This document shows, one piece after another, positions 21,670 through 32,368 of a stretch of 64,000 bases of DNA. This DNA is from Hippopus hippopus (Eukaryota > Mollusca > Bivalvia > Cardiida > Cardiidae): assembly GCA_946811185.2 (NCBI GenBank), contig OX328109.1, positions 15,412,255-15,476,254 on the forward strand, written 5' to 3'. Every line of letters starts with the position of its first letter. The first letter of the stretch is position 1. Under the pieces are notes generated by a model, which was given only the letters and a program-made list of their open reading frames with translations, was not told the origin of the DNA and made no database searches. A program made the translations under genes and the position numbers.

Positions 21670-21759
21670 AAAAATATGAATGCACATTTTGTGCAGCCTG
21701 ATTGTAGTCAACAATGTCCACAAAAGGAGCTCAAATTATGACAGATGTTAAAGGGTTAA
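21670..21759. repeat. MITE-B fragment ending at a shared TTAA
   Basis: GTGCAGCCTGATTGTAGTCA and AATGTCCACAAAAGGAG, then AAAGGGTTAA at 21759. Confidence 0.6.
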
Positions 21760-21994
21760 CTCTTTTCCAAAATGACAAAATTTTAGATCGGTCCACTTTG
21801 AAAGCATTTGCAGACAACATATCTAATTTAGCTGAAATGGTGGTAATTGTCTGTGAAAGTGTAGAAAAACCTTGTGGGAAAAGGAGAAAATGCTGGTAAC
21901 CAGCATTTTCTCCTTTTCCCACAAGGTTTTTTTTTAATAAGGCTAAAATTTCATCAAGGTTGTTAAAACTGGGATTGGTGTGGGAAAGAGTTAA
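21756..21994 (-). repeat. MITE-A copy with paired arm change
   Basis: TTAACTCTTTTCCAAAATGA left, GTGGGAAAGAGTTAA right. Arms read AAACCTTGTGGG and CCCACAAGGTTT, an A:T to C:G exchange relative to the family. Confidence 0.92.
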
Positions 21995-22217
21995 CACTTT
22001 ACCATACAATCCCGAGTTTTAACGACTCTTAAGATGAAGACTTTTGAAATCATCATGGAAAAATTAGAAAATTGTCGTAACCAGCGTTTTCTCCTTTTTC
22101 CACCATGTTTTCTACCTTTCTACCTTTCCACAAACAAATTTTAATTATTGAGTCACATTCATTTTGTCGTCTGCGAAATGCTTTGAATTTTGTATGTCTA
22201 AAATTATGTTGTTCCGT
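21991..22217 (+). repeat. MITE-A copy sharing TTAA with the previous one
   Basis: TTAACACTTTACCATACAAT left, TTGTTCCGTAGAGTCA right. Hairpin damaged (AAATTGTCGTAACCAGCG). Confidence 0.85.
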
Positions 22218-22324
22218 AGAGTCAGTTGTGTAAGACAGACTGTCTTGATTTCGAGCTTGTTTTAATTTCTCTGGAACACTCTTTGATGTGAGGTTCTACA
22301 AGGAATTCCTGTGTTGTTAACAAC

Positions 22325-22343
22325 TCCCCCCCCCCCCCCCCCC
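22325..22343. repeat. poly-C tract
   Basis: C19 run; length uncertain in sequencing. Confidence 0.85.
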
Positions 22344-22545
22344 ATGTGTAGTAAATAGCTGAGAAACTCATTCTGAGAAAAAGATGTGTTGGAATACAGC
22401 TGTTATGATTAATGCTTGTAGAAGCTGACGAGTTTTCCTGATAGCCCAGCATCTTTGTTCTGTTGTTGTTTTTGGTTGTACAAATAGTTGAAGTGGTAAC
22501 TTGGTTTATGATTTAGTCAGTCATTTCATTGTCTCCTTTCGATAA

Positions 22546-22740
22546 GTAACCCTTTACCACATAATCCTGTATTTTGGCAACCCAGAAAGACAAAGGCTTT
22601 TGAAAACTTGTGGGAAAAGGAGAAAATGCTGGTAACCAGCATTTTCTCCTTTTCCCACAGTGTTTTCTACCCTTCCAAGACAAATTTTCAATTTTTGAGT
22701 CACTTTGTTTTTTTCGTCTGCCAAAGCTCTCAATTTGAGT
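22546..22740 (+). repeat. MITE-A copy, right end truncated
   Basis: GTAACCCTTTACCACATAAT left. Perfect GGTAACC-centred hairpin with a 2-nt deletion (AACTTGTGGG). It breaks off after CTCTCAATTTGAG. Confidence 0.85.
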
Positions 22741-22741
22741 C

Positions 22742-22929
22742 AGAAAAGGCCTTTGCAGATAACACTGTAGATTTGGCTTAAATGATGGGATTTGTCTTGA
22801 AAAAGATCGACAATATTTTGGGTAGAGGAGAAAATGCTGGTTACCTGTATTTTCTCCTTTTTCCCAATTGTTTTCAAAAGCATTATTCCTCAGAGTCATT
22901 AAAACACTGCATTCTTTGGTAAGGAGTTT
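22742..22929 (-). repeat. MITE-A copy, left end truncated
   Basis: GGCCTTTGCAGATAACAC to CTTTGGTAAGGAGTT. It directly faces the truncated copy before it. Confidence 0.8.
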
Positions 22930-22936
22930 GATGAAT

Positions 22937-23238
22937 TTGATTGACTGTATGGTGTTTATCACTGTTTTCAACATTATTTTAGTTATATTGTGGCGCGTAG
23001 TGTTCCTATCCATGCTATCCTGGAGTTTCTTTTACCAGTACTCTTCACAAAATTCTTTCCAAGCCACTAGCTGCTTTTCCACATAGCCATCTTCAAACAG
23101 TGGTCAGCAGTGAGAGGAATAAATCCTGTCGCAATGACTATCATCAATCCTTGGAAAGAAATTGGCTGAGCCAGGAATCGAACAAGCGATCCCCTGTTCT
23201 CAAGTCTACTCATCAAACTCGGCCGATTCCGTACCTAC
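22937..23238 (-). mobile_element. tRNA-derived SINE (V-SINE-like)
   Basis: Reverse complement: head with GCTTGTTCGATTCCTGGCTC as box B, central body with GCTAGTGGCTTGGAAAGAAT, and tail TGTTGAAAACAGTGATAAAC then ATCAA. Confidence 0.85.
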
Positions 23239-23607
23239 ATCTAACGCTCGTCTCTATAACGATCGTTTCCATTTGAACTGCCAATCATGTGATCTTATAC
23301 ATGGCGGCACCACTGTCAGTCATTTAGCAACAACATAAACAACCTCAATGAAGTTATTCCCATCAATCTATCTGTCGGTGAAAAATTCAATCGCAACTGA
23401 TAAGCCATGTTAAAAAATGAACATACAAATTGTTTGTCAACTGAAATATAGTTTTAGAAAGATTTCGTTAGAAAATTGAGACTCAATTTTTCATTTTTAC
23501 GAGGTCAGCCTTAGAATTTTCAGAACGGTAAACCGGCATATTTCCGGCGATGAAATGTAACGTGTACGTGCATATCGAGCTACCAGATACAGTCGAGGGA
23601 TTTGATG

Positions 23608-23682
23608 GCTCCCATCACCCAAGGTATGCCAAATGTTCTCAAGTCCTGTACGCTACCAACTGAGCTACCGGGGCTTGGCTTG
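23608..23682 (-). repeat. SINE tRNA-like head only
   Basis: Reverse complement CCCCGGTAGCTCAGTTGGTA then GTACAGGACTTGAGAAC, matching the head of the copy at 32369, with no body attached. Confidence 0.6.
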
Positions 23683-24360
23683 ATAAATTTGAAGCAGACT
23701 ACTTTTAAAGTGTCCTTGTTAAATTTGAATTGTCAATTCATATTATAATGGTAGTCATATGAAAAGATTGCGGCAAAAGAAGAAGGTACTTGTTACATGG
23801 CATTTCTCCTACAATGTTTTGTAAAGGGGTCAGAGGCAAGCCACAAGTCTTCCGCAGAGTTATTACTAAAGATGTTTACTTCAAACTTTGAAAAATTATT
23901 AACTCTGAAAAGGAAACTCGTACGACAAGGGCAGATAACCAACAAAGTATTTTTGACAGTTGTTCACCTTTTTCGTGAACTTTCACTGCAAATCAAGCAG
24001 CTGCATCCATGTGTTGGCACCTGCATGTGGTGCTCTTGATCTTATAATTGTCATAAATTGTAAGGTGTCATAAATCGCAACTCATGGAAAATACATTGTA
24101 TACTATGTCAAATATGGATCAGTATATGATGAGAAGCTTAGATTTTTTTTTTTGGCCTTGTTGAAGCCTTTCTTTCCTGACTCTATATGTAACAGGTTTT
24201 ATGTAAAGAATGAGCCAAGTTTGTGTACATGTATTTTGGCAATGAAGGGACACACACCCACTCTGATGAAATGTTAGCGAAGATAAACTAATTACTCTCT
24301 CATTACTTCCTGACAGCAGAAAACTTTGATTTGTTTGTGTTTGAGTTAAAGGCCGTTTTA

Positions 24361-24590
24361 CAGCGTAGGTAATACCGGCAGCCAGTGCACCTTTGCATGT
24401 GTTTCCTAGCTTTCTCACACCAGTATTGATACATCTCTCTTTCCAGTGACTACTTTTCTCACATATGTGTACATCAGAGGTGAGAGGTGAAAATTCACTA
24501 GCAAGGAAGTTTTTCGCAACCGGGTATCGAATCTGCAACGACCAGGGTACAAGTCAGATACACTAACCACTGAGCTACCTGACTAGGCCA
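24361..24590 (-). mobile_element. tRNA-derived SINE, second head type
   Basis: Reverse complement: AGGTAGCTCAGTGGTTAGTG (box A), GCAGATTCGATACCCGG (box B), then GAAAAGTAGTCACTGGAAAG and a body shared with 40561-40738. Confidence 0.75.
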
Positions 24591-24748
24591 GAAAACTTTG
24601 GATATGTTCTTGTAAATTAAAGTAAATTGGTATGAATCAATGTTTAGCTCTTTTCTAGATGGAAAAAAATGTAGATTTGCTCAAAATTGACCCTGTACCA
24701 AACAATCTTGTGTTCTAACAATTCAGAAGAAGCTTGAGTTTTCCCTAT

Positions 24749-24885
24749 ACTTTCTCAAATTAAGGGGGTTATTTGACCCCCTTCAAAAGAATAAAAGGAA
24801 GCAAACATTTAAATTTTGGGAGACATTTAGAAAATTTAAGGATCAAAATTCAAAGAAAAAGGGCAAACTCTTGGAAATTCCTCCA
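24749..24885 (+). repeat. dispersed repeat L, copy 1
   Basis: TTTCCCTATACTTTCTCA, GACCCCCTTCAAAAGAAT and AAACATTTAAATTTTGGG also occur in the same order at 35090-35245. Confidence 0.7.
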
Positions 24886-24984
24886 TGTGGTACAATATTT
24901 CTATAAGAGTGTCTAAAGGTAACTGTATGATGAAAAGGATCCAGTACATGTATGATGGGCCAGAGGCTGTATGTAAACAAAACA

Positions 24985-25213
24985 TTAACCCATTACCACA
25001 CGGCAAAATTTAAGACCTATCCAAATTGAAAGCATTTGCAGACGACAATTTCATAGTGGCTCAAATGACGCAACTTTTCTTTGATAGGGTAGAAAACTTT
25101 GTGGGAAAAGGAGAAAATGCTGGTTACCAGCATTTTCTCCTTTTCCCACAATGTTTTCAAAAGGCCTCTTTTTTAGGGGCGTCAAAAGGCGTCATTGTGT
25201 GGTAAAGGGTTAA
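24985..25213 (-). repeat. MITE-A copy
   Basis: TTAACCCATTACCACACGGC left, TGTGGTAAAGGGTTAA right. Hairpin intact except AACTTTGTGGG. Confidence 0.94.
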
Positions 25214-25354
25214 GTGACCATTAAAAATTAACCAAATGGTCATAAATTGGTTTCAGTTTGACACATAGCTGTCACTTTGTGACCAATACATACCCAGTCA
25301 GTCTTGTTGTACCCTTTGTCTTGTTTCATTGTTTCTTTGTAGTATGCGTATTGT

Positions 25355-25566
25355 TTAAATCTTTACCAAACAACAAAAATTTGGAATCATCCAAATTGAA
25401 AGCATTTGCAGACGATAATTTAGATGTGGCTGGAATTATGCTTTTTGGTTGTAAAAGGGTAGAAAACATTGTGGGAAAAGGAGAAAATGCTGATCACCAG
25501 CATTTTCTTTTTTTCCCCACAATGTTTTTGAAAGCTTTCGTCATTGGGGTCGTTAAAACTTGGGAA
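25355..25566 (-). repeat. MITE-A copy
   Basis: TTAAATCTTTACCAAACAAC left. Hairpin centre GCTGATCACCAGC. The last part of the right end is lost after AAACTTGGGA. Confidence 0.88.
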
Positions 25567-25604
25567 CGTTTAGCTGCCCATACAGGTGCCTTCATGGTCA
25601 GTCA

Positions 25605-25696
25605 ACCATGTAGGAAACGGAAAAAATGTTGGTTTCCAACATTTTCTTCTTTACCTACAGTGTTATCAAGAACCTTTCTTCCTCATGGTAAGGTTA
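25605..25696. repeat. MITE-A hairpin with two paired arm changes
   Basis: Left arm CATGTAGGAAACGG and ATGTTGG; right arm CCAACAT and CCTACAGTG. Both the C:G to T:A change near the centre and the G:C to A:T change near the base are matched across the stem. Confidence 0.7.
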
Positions 25697-25935
25697 AACC
25701 TAATTAATTTACATTCATTGTGAAAGAAGTTCTGCAGCTTTTTTTGCTTCCTCAGAACTAAAACCAGCCTTTGACACTCTGATATGGGTAATTTGAAAGG
25801 CTGATGCTGGCTCAATACAAGATTTGAACATAGAACCTGATGCTCTTTCCCTACCCCCCCCCGTCTTCCTAAGGGTTGCTGAAACATAGTTGAAACATGT
25901 TTGGTATTTAGCATGAATAATATTTGATACTCGAC

Positions 25936-26134
25936 GTCTACGGCCCCTAACTCTCATATTAAAAGAAGGAAGCTGCCGAGCCTGTATGAAAACGTCGATG
26001 TTACACGATATTTACCGATGAGTTAGTGAGTCTAAGGCCCCTAACTCTCATATTAAAAGACGGAAGCTACCGAGATTGGCAGAATAGTCTTTACGAAAAC
26101 ATCGATGTTTACCAATGAGTTAGGGGCTGTAGAC
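25936..26134. mobile_element. 199-bp TIR element with an internal direct duplication
   Basis: Ends GTCTACGGCCCCTAACTC (25936) and GAGTTAGGGGCTGTAGAC (to 26134) are inverted with one mismatch. Inside, GGCCCCTAACTCTCATATTA with about 80 bp after it occurs twice in direct order (near 25942 and 26036). No transposase; target duplication not evident. Confidence 0.7.
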
Positions 26135-26152
26135 CTAAAAATGGCAATGCAT

Positions 26153-26342
26153 TTAACCTTTTACCAAACAATCCTGAGTTCCGACAATCCTGAGAAAAGA
26201 AAAGGCTTTTTGAAACATTGTGGGAAAAGAAGAAAATGCTGTTTACCAGCATTTTCTCCTTTTCCCACAAGGTTTTCATAAGGCTTGTTTGTCATGGTCG
26301 TTGAAACAGGCCCCGTTGAAACACAGTTTGGTAAAGGGATAA
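26153..26342. repeat. MITE-A recombinant with two left-type arms
   Basis: The left half is normal (TTAACCTTTTACCAAACAAT, TCCTGAGAAAAG). The right half is not the usual GTCGTCTGCAAATGC arm but the complement of the left arm (TTTTCATAAGGCTTGT, TGGTCGTTGAAACAG, TTTGGTAAAGGGATAA). Confidence 0.85.
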
Positions 26343-26577
26343 TGGTTGGGAAGGCTTACAATTATTTCTGTAATATTTATTGTACTACGACAAGTATCAT
26401 TGCATAACAAACTGTCTGAAGAGGACTGACCACCAGTGGTCACTATTTACACTGAACAGTGATTGGTCAATATTTGTTTTCTTTGTATTTAAGTATGATC
26501 CCCAAATTGTAATGATCGTCACAGGGTCCTGTTAAATCCGACAAACAAACTTGATGTTAATTGGTTTTAAAGACTTG

Positions 26578-26803
26578 TTAACTCTTTTCCGCACAATCCC
26601 GAGTTTAAAGGGTCCTAAGAAAAGAGCCTTTTGAAAACATTGTAGGAAAAGGAGAAAATGCTGGTAACCAGCAATTTCTTCTTTTCCCACAATTTTTTCT
26701 ACCCTATCAAATACAAATTCCATCACTTGAATGTTTAAATTGTCGTCTGCAAATGCTTTTAATTTGGACAAGTCTTCATTTTTGTCATGTGGCGAAGCTT
26801 TAA
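26578..26803 (+). repeat. MITE-A copy
   Basis: TTAACTCTTTTCCGCACAAT left, GTCATGTGGCGAAGCTTTAA right. Confidence 0.9.
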
Positions 26804-26978
26804 GGTTGAGGAGAGGGTCTTTTACAAAAGCGAAAAATCTAGATAAGATATTCACTGGCTATGCAATCTTACAACAGAAACTTTTATTTAATCTGGTAAA
26901 TGAAGATTAGACTTGTCAAAATCCAGTCTTGTTAGGGTATTCAAATAATTCTCACAATCCATGATATTTGATCTGAGA

Positions 26979-27255
26979 ACTGTTTGTATGGTGTTTAACA
27001 CCGTTTTCAACATTATCTCAGCTGCAGGTATGCCTAACAATGCTTTTCTGGAGTTCCTTTCACGAGTACTTTGCTCAATATCCTTCGTAACTCACTGGCT
27101 ACTTTCTCACATAAACATGGGCAAAATGATGCGTAGCGGTGAGAGAGCAGTGACTTATATCAATCTATGGAAAAACATTGGCAGAGTTGGGGAAACAAAA
27201 CAGTTAAAACCCTGTATTTCAATCTGTGTACGGATCTACGTACCTCCTGGTTTGA
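26979..27255 (-). mobile_element. tRNA-derived SINE (V-SINE-like), head degraded
   Basis: Complement of the tail (GTATGGTGTTTAACACCGTT, TTTTCAACATTATCTCAGC) and body (CTGGAGTTCCTTTCACGAGT) is clear. The tRNA-like head has decayed. Confidence 0.8.
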
Positions 27256-27699
27256 GTAGCCATGCACTAAAATTTTATGATAGTTTTTGTCTGACCAGAT
27301 TACAACAAATGTGATGTTCATGAAGATGAGCTAAGATTAAAATACAGCAGTTAATGTCAATTTGTCAATATATATGTATTTGTGTTTTAAGCATAAATTT
27401 TGGTACTGGCAGCATGTGTTTGGATCAAATGACATCTCGTATGAAGGAAAGGGTTGCTTTGGGATATTTCAGTCATTGGCAGTTTGTCTGTGTAGTCCTG
27501 TATCGGACTGGATAAATAAATGTGCAATCTCCTTTCATAGGAGTTTCAAAGTACTGATTATCCATTGTCTAAAGAGAAGGTATCAACAGTACTTGAAGAA
27601 AAAGACCCAAAATATTTTCTATTTAACCCTTAGAGTGCCAAAGAAACCAGACAATTCTAATTTTGAAATAAGACCTAGATAATTGCAAATTCAAGGTTG

Positions 27700-27782
27700 C
27701 GCTTGTTCAGAATATCTTGGCAAAGCAGAAAATGTAGATCAAAGATCCGACTGATTTAATCTGATCTTGATCTATGATGGCT
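27700..27782. repeat. MITE-B fragment
   Basis: AAATGTAGATCAAAGATCCG faces CTGATCTTGATCTATGATGG. Confidence 0.6.
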
Positions 27783-27804
27783 TCAAATGCAACTAATGTC
27801 ATGA

Positions 27805-27950
27805 AAGGCACTTTAACAGCTCCGAGGAAAGAAAGCCCTTGAAAATATTGTGGGAATAGAGAGAAAATGTTGGCTATTACCATTTTCTTCATTTCCTAAA
27901 AGCCTTCTCTTTCAGGAATGTTAAAACTCTAGATTTTATAATAAGGGATT
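27805..27950. repeat. MITE-A copy, both arms left-type
   Basis: AGCTCCGAGGAAAGAAAGCC at one side and the complement pattern AAGCCTTCTCTTTCAGGAAT / GTTAAAACTCTAGATTTTA at the other, as in the recombinant at 26153. Confidence 0.55.
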
Positions 27951-28172
27951 CAGCCAGGCTTTAAAGAGTTTAAGCTTAGTCCTGGTTAAAGCCAACAACA
28001 ACTTGAACAAGTGTTATGTCAATCTGATTGACTGAAATAGTTGAAATTGGCACAACAATTCATTCAAATATACACTGCCCATTGAAATCTTGAAATCGCT
28101 GTATTTCAGTCTACGGTATTTTACTGATCAAAAATATCAGTTTAATTTACTTTATGACTTTAGTCTACAGGT

Positions 28173-28376
28173 TCAACCCTTTACCACATGATCACATGTT
28201 TTACAGATCCCAGAGAAAAACGCCTTTTGAAAACCTTGAGGAAAAAGGAGAAAATGCTGGTCACCAGCATTTTCTCTTTTTCCCACTATGTTCTCTAGCC
28301 TGTCAAGTGCAAATCCTATCATTTGAGCCATACTTTGGATCTGATTCTTGACTTTTGATGTTTGGTAAAGAGTGAA
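28173..28376 (+). repeat. MITE-A triplet, member 1
   Basis: TCAACCCTTTACCACATGAT left. Arms altered (AAAACCTTGAGG / CCCACTATGTTC). It ends GTTTGGTAAAGAGTGAA, where TGAA is shared with member 2. Confidence 0.87.
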
Positions 28377-28609
28377 GCCTTTACCACACAATGCCTAGTT
28401 TTAACAACCCTGAGAAAGAAGCCTTTGGAAAACATTGTGGGAAAAGGAGAAAATGCTGGTAACCAGCATTTTCTCCTTTTCCTACAATATTTTCTACCCT
28501 TCCCCAAAAAAATTTCAACTCCCCAACTTTTCAGTCATATTTATTATGTCGTCAGCAAATGCTTTCAATTTGGACTACTATAAAGTGTTGTTGTTTGGTA
28601 AAGAGTTAA
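28373..28609 (+). repeat. MITE-A triplet, member 2
   Basis: TGAAGCCTTTACCACACAAT left, GTTTGGTAAAGAGTTAA right; GGTAACC hairpin with CCTACAATATTT in the right arm. Confidence 0.93.
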
Positions 28610-28842
28610 CCCTTTACCACACAATCCCTAGTTTTGATGACCATTGAAAAGAAGCCTTTGGAAAACGTTGTGGGTAAAGGAGAAAATGATGGTCACCAGC
28701 ATTTTCTCCTTTTCATACAATGTTTTCTGCCCTTCCCAAAACAAATTTCGACTTTCCAGCTTATCAGCCATATTTATTATGTCGTCAGCAAATGCTTTCA
28801 ATTTGGACTACAATAAAGTTTTGTTGTTTGTTAAGGAGCTAA
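28606..28842 (+). repeat. MITE-A triplet, member 3
   Basis: TTAACCCTTTACCACACAAT left, GTTTGTTAAGGAGCTAA right. Members 2 and 3 share the diagnostic ATTTATTATGTCGTCAGC, so they belong to one subfamily. Confidence 0.93.
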
Positions 28843-28989
28843 GCCGATTTAGTATTTGGATAACACTGATTGAATGATTACCTAAAATTTATTGCAGATA
28901 TTCAGCAGGTTAGCATAACCTGTCAAAACCTTGTAGACAGTCAGGTCAATAGAGCTCAGTGACCTGGTCAGGAACCATTCTTTTTTTTT

Positions 28990-29200
28990 TTAACTTTAAA
29001 CTGCTAATAAATGGAACGAAAAGTTCCACTCAATAGTAAAAATCCATTTATTGCGATTTCAAAGTTGATCATATCAGAAAGAAAATACCATATCAGACAC
29101 TGTAGGTCAAAGATCAGATTGCAGGTTTTGTGCAGTCTGATCTTAATCTACACTGACCTCAAAAACACACTTGAGTCGTGCTTAGCAGCCTAAGGGTTGA
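28990..29200 (-). repeat. MITE-B copy
   Basis: TTAACTTTAAACTGCTAATA left, GCTTAGCAGCCTAAGGGTTGA right; hairpin AGATCAGATTGCAGGTTTTG / GTGCAGTCTGATCTTAATC. Confidence 0.82.
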
Positions 29201-29544
29201 GGTTTATGGTGTTCTTGCAGTAGGCAGCTTGTATAAACTGGGGGAAAAGAATCAACTGCTTTTTGCAAACAATTCCTCCTTTTCCCACATTGTTTACCCA
29301 ATTATGTCAGTGTCAGAAGTGGATGAAGAATAAGGAATAACCATGCTTGGAGCCAAAGAAGCCTAGCTGGAAGGGTATTCACATGGTAGGCAAATGATTC
29401 AGGGGTCAGCCCTCAGATCTGCCAAGTGTTTTTCACACACTGTAACATAATTATGGCGCCTAGAGTAGGTTGATTGATAGAACTGTGGTTTATGCAGCTT
29501 CCAATACTATTTCAGTCATATCATGAGGACAGTTCGCATATTCA

Positions 29545-30062
29545 TTGGAGAGGTCATCAGACCTCTCCAACAGTAGTGAGTTTAAAAGGCAGACTGCCAC
29601 AGAATTTGCTGTCTAAATCCATTTTTCTTGCGAAATTGTACTGATACACAGTCTGTTTCGTCATGGTTTTGTAAATGAAGCGAAATCAAAAAACCGAAAC
29701 AGGAAATAGACGTGGTTTATTTTTATGTGACAAATTTCAGAAAATATTTGTTATATTAATTTGCCATGGCTGCAAATGACCTCTCAAATAATTGTAATTT
29801 TTCATTAAGCAAATAAATCTAAGCAGAAGAAAAAATAAGAAGAATTTCGTTAAAAAAGAGAAGACCGCTGGACAAGATCATGCGACTTGAAAACGCGACT
29901 AGAAGGTCAAATGACCATCATGTAAAGCATATGAGGTTTCTACGCGGCAGCTTTTTTACTTGTTTGTTTACATGTACCAAAATATATTGAAATTAAAAGC
30001 CAATAAACTATTGGAAAACAATGATGATGACCTCTCTTGGCTTCTTTTGTAAAGAAGCCAAC
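29545..30062 (+). repeat. dispersed repeat K, copy 1
   Basis: Begins with the hairpin GGAGAGGTCATCAGACCTCT and ends GATGACCTCTCTTGGCTTC followed by the hairpin GGCTTCTTTTGTAAAGAAGCC. GAGAGGTCATCA is thus inverted at the two ends. The interior (AGGCAGACTGCCACAG, GACACAGTCTGTTTCG region) matches 59294-60077 on the other strand. Confidence 0.75.
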
Positions 30063-30225
30063 TTGTTTATGTCCTAGGTTTCGCCAATACTGGCTGGGGC
30101 TTTGAACTGTCTTGCCGAAGGACTGTCCCATGAAAATTTCAGTGCTTCCAGTGAGACTTAAACCCAGGGCCTCAAGGTTGTGGGTCCTACATAGAGCCAT
30201 ACAGGAACCCCCGAACCTAGAGTAG
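30062..30225 (-). repeat. SINE-like tRNA head, third type
   Basis: Reverse complement contains GAGGCCCTGGGTTTAAGTCT (box B) and CATGGGACAGTCCTTCGG, in the same arrangement as 42885-43010. Confidence 0.55.
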
Positions 30226-30324
30226 GACCATGAGGGCATTGGGTAGTTTTAAGTTGAGCGAACACTGAATTTCAAAGTTCTTCCCTTTTCTTAGATTAGG
30301 AAGCTGAGGACCTGTAGCAATGGT

Positions 30325-30391
30325 ACAATGTTTCCAAAAGTCTTCCTCCCTTGGGTCTTTATCACTCCGTATTGTTTGGTAAAGGGTTTAA
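30325..30391 (-). repeat. MITE-A end fragment
   Basis: TTCCAAAAGTCTTCCTC to GTTTGGTAAAGGGTTTAA. It shares its TTAA with the next copy. Confidence 0.7.
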
Positions 30392-30617
30392 CCCTTTACA
30401 ACACAATCCCGAGTTTTAATCACCCTGCAGAAGAATCCTTTTGAAAACATTGTGGGAATAGGAGAAAATGCTGGTAACCAGCATTTTCTCCTTTTCCCAT
30501 AATGTTTTCTATTCTTCCTGAAACAAAGTTCAATTTTTGAGTTCCGTTTGATTTGTTGTCTGCAAATGCTTTTACTTTGGACTAGTCTAAAATTTCATTG
30601 TTTGGTAAAGGGTTTAA
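30388..30617 (+). repeat. MITE-A copy in a shared-TTAA array
   Basis: TTAACCCTTTACAACACAAT left, GTTTGGTAAAGGGTTTAA right; hairpin nearly perfect. Confidence 0.93.
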
Positions 30618-30843
30618 CCCATTACCACACAATCCCTACTTTTGACAACCCTGAGAAAGAAGCCTTTGGAAAATATTGTGGAAAAAGGAAAAAATGCTGG
30701 TAACCAGCATTTTCTCCTTTTCCCACAATGTTTTCTACCCTTCACAAAACAAATTTCAAATTTTCAGTCACTTTTATTTTGTCGTCTGCAAATGCTTTCA
30801 AATTGGACAAACCTAAAATTTTGTCGTTTGGTAAAGCGTTTAA
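30614..30843 (+). repeat. MITE-A copy in a shared-TTAA array
   Basis: TTAACCCATTACCACACAAT left, GTCGTTTGGTAAAGCGTTTAA right; left arm AAATATTGTGGAAAAAGG. Confidence 0.93.
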
Positions 30844-31019
30844 GCTCTGGATAGCACTTTGAAGATTATAATTAACTTGAACTGCTAAACCTACCAGAGT
30901 AATAAAGCGTCAAATGTGTGAATTAATTTTTAAATCCAATATAGTTTTTACACATGATTGTGTGTCAGCAGGGATTTCGAACTTGTTAATGCTTCATGCT
31001 TTACGAAACGATCCTGTAT

Positions 31020-31243
31020 TCAACTCTTTACCACACAACCCTGAGTTTTAACGACCCTGACAAGAACAGCTTTGGAAAATAGTGTTGGAAAAGAAGAAAA
31101 TGATGGTAACTAGCATTTTCTCCCTTTTCCACAATAATCATTTTCAAAGATAAACTTCATGATTCGAGTAACATGTAATTTCGTCATCTGCTATTGCTTG
31201 CAATTTGGACAAGGCTAAAATTTTGTTGTGTGGTAAAGAGATG
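31020..31243 (+). repeat. MITE-A copy next to a MITE-A start fragment
   Basis: TCAACTCTTTACCACACAAC left. Just before it, GCTTTACGAAACGATCCTGT (30999-31018) is the first 20 bp of another copy, which probably received this insertion. Confidence 0.85.
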
Positions 31244-31427
31244 CCAAAAAAGGGAGCTGTTTGAAAACATAAGTTGGAGAAAATCCTTAGAAACCAGAAT
31301 TTTCTCTTTTTTCAACATTTTCTACCTGCAAAGACAAATCCATTTATATAAGACGCATTTAAATTGCTGTCTGCAAATCCTTTAAATTCTGATGTGTCTA
31401 AAATTTTGTTGACTGGCAAAGAGTTGT
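31244..31427 (+). repeat. MITE-A copy, left end lost
   Basis: Starts in the left arm (GGGAGCTGTTTGAAAACAT) and ends TTGTTGACTGGCAAAGAGTT. Confidence 0.75.
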
Positions 31428-31489
31428 GACCATAAGTGATTAGTTGTGCATTGTAGAAATTCAGCAAACAACATTTGGAACATAATGAA

Positions 31490-31723
31490 TTGACCCTCAG
31501 CCTGATAGACACAACCTCTTAAGCTTTTGCAGCAAGTGTAGATTAAGACCAGATTGTGCAAAAACTTTTATCTGATTGTTAATGTATTTCTCTTGGTATT
31601 TTATGGCACATTTTAGACCATCATTGATTAAAACAAAATGCTATAAATATATGAAGAATATTAATACTTTATCGTGCAAATTGCAAATGTCTGTCATGTT
31701 TGTTTTGTTTTCCAAAGGTTAAT
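31490..31723. repeat. MITE-B copy, diverged
   Basis: TTGACCCTCAGCCTGATAGA left; GCAGCAAGTGTAGATTAAGA with ACCAGATTGTGCA inside; TCCAAAGGTTAA right. Confidence 0.6.
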
Positions 31724-31832
31724 AAATCATTTATAAACCGTATCAATACCATAATTAATGTATAACATTTGTGGTGAACAACTAAACTTTTATTGTCATC
31801 TTACCTCTTGCAGACATAATTTTTTCAGTGTG

Positions 31833-32045
31833 TTAACCTTTTACAAAAAAAAATATGTTTTAATGACCCTAATAGGAAGAACCCTTTTGAAAATATTGTG
31901 GGAAAAGATTGCCAGTATTTTTCTCCATTTTTCACTTTGTTTGCTACCTTTCAAAGACAAATGAATCGGACCATATCGAATTTGAAGTCTGTAAATGCTT
32001 AGAATTTGGATGATTTTAGAATTTTGTTGTTTTGTAAAGAGTCAA
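31833..32045 (+). repeat. MITE-A copy, hairpin partly deleted
   Basis: TTAACCTTTTACAAAAAAAA left, TTGTTTTGTAAAGAGTCAA right; one arm is cut after GTGGGAAAAG. Confidence 0.8.
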
Positions 32046-32199
32046 ATATTGCAGATTGCAAATATGAAGACATTTGCTTAGTTCTTTTCAGGCAGGATCT
32101 ATGTCATTTTACCATTGTAGTTCCTTAATATATCACAGAACATCAAAATTTTAATTGTTTGATCATGATTATATAGACACCAGAACAAAAACTAACACT

Positions 32200-32333
32200 G
32201 ACTCCTTCTTCCACTTGCATTAGAGGGGAGAGGCTAAAAATTGCCAGAAAGTTTGCCTCAACCGAGTATCGAACCCAGAACCACCAGGTCACAAGTTGGA
32301 CACGCTAACAACTGAGGTACCCGGCTGGGCAAA
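32200..32333 (-). repeat. SINE tRNA-like head, second type
   Basis: Reverse complement: GGGTACCTCAGTTGTTAGCG, GTGGTTCTGGGTTCGATAC, then GGCAAACTTTCTGGCAATTT. Head and start of body only. Confidence 0.6.
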
Positions 32334-32368
32334 ACCGAAATTAAACATGAGCTTTTTCTCCTTTTGTT

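Noticed and set aside
23797..24039. 80-residue plus-strand frame (KSSAELLLKMFTSNFEKLLT...)
   Set aside because: The composition is protein-like, but the start overlaps a MITE-A scrap and I recognise no family, so it is not reported as a gene.
24119..24538. 139-residue minus-strand frame
   Set aside because: Part is a reverse SINE head and body; the rest has no domain or supporting splice context.
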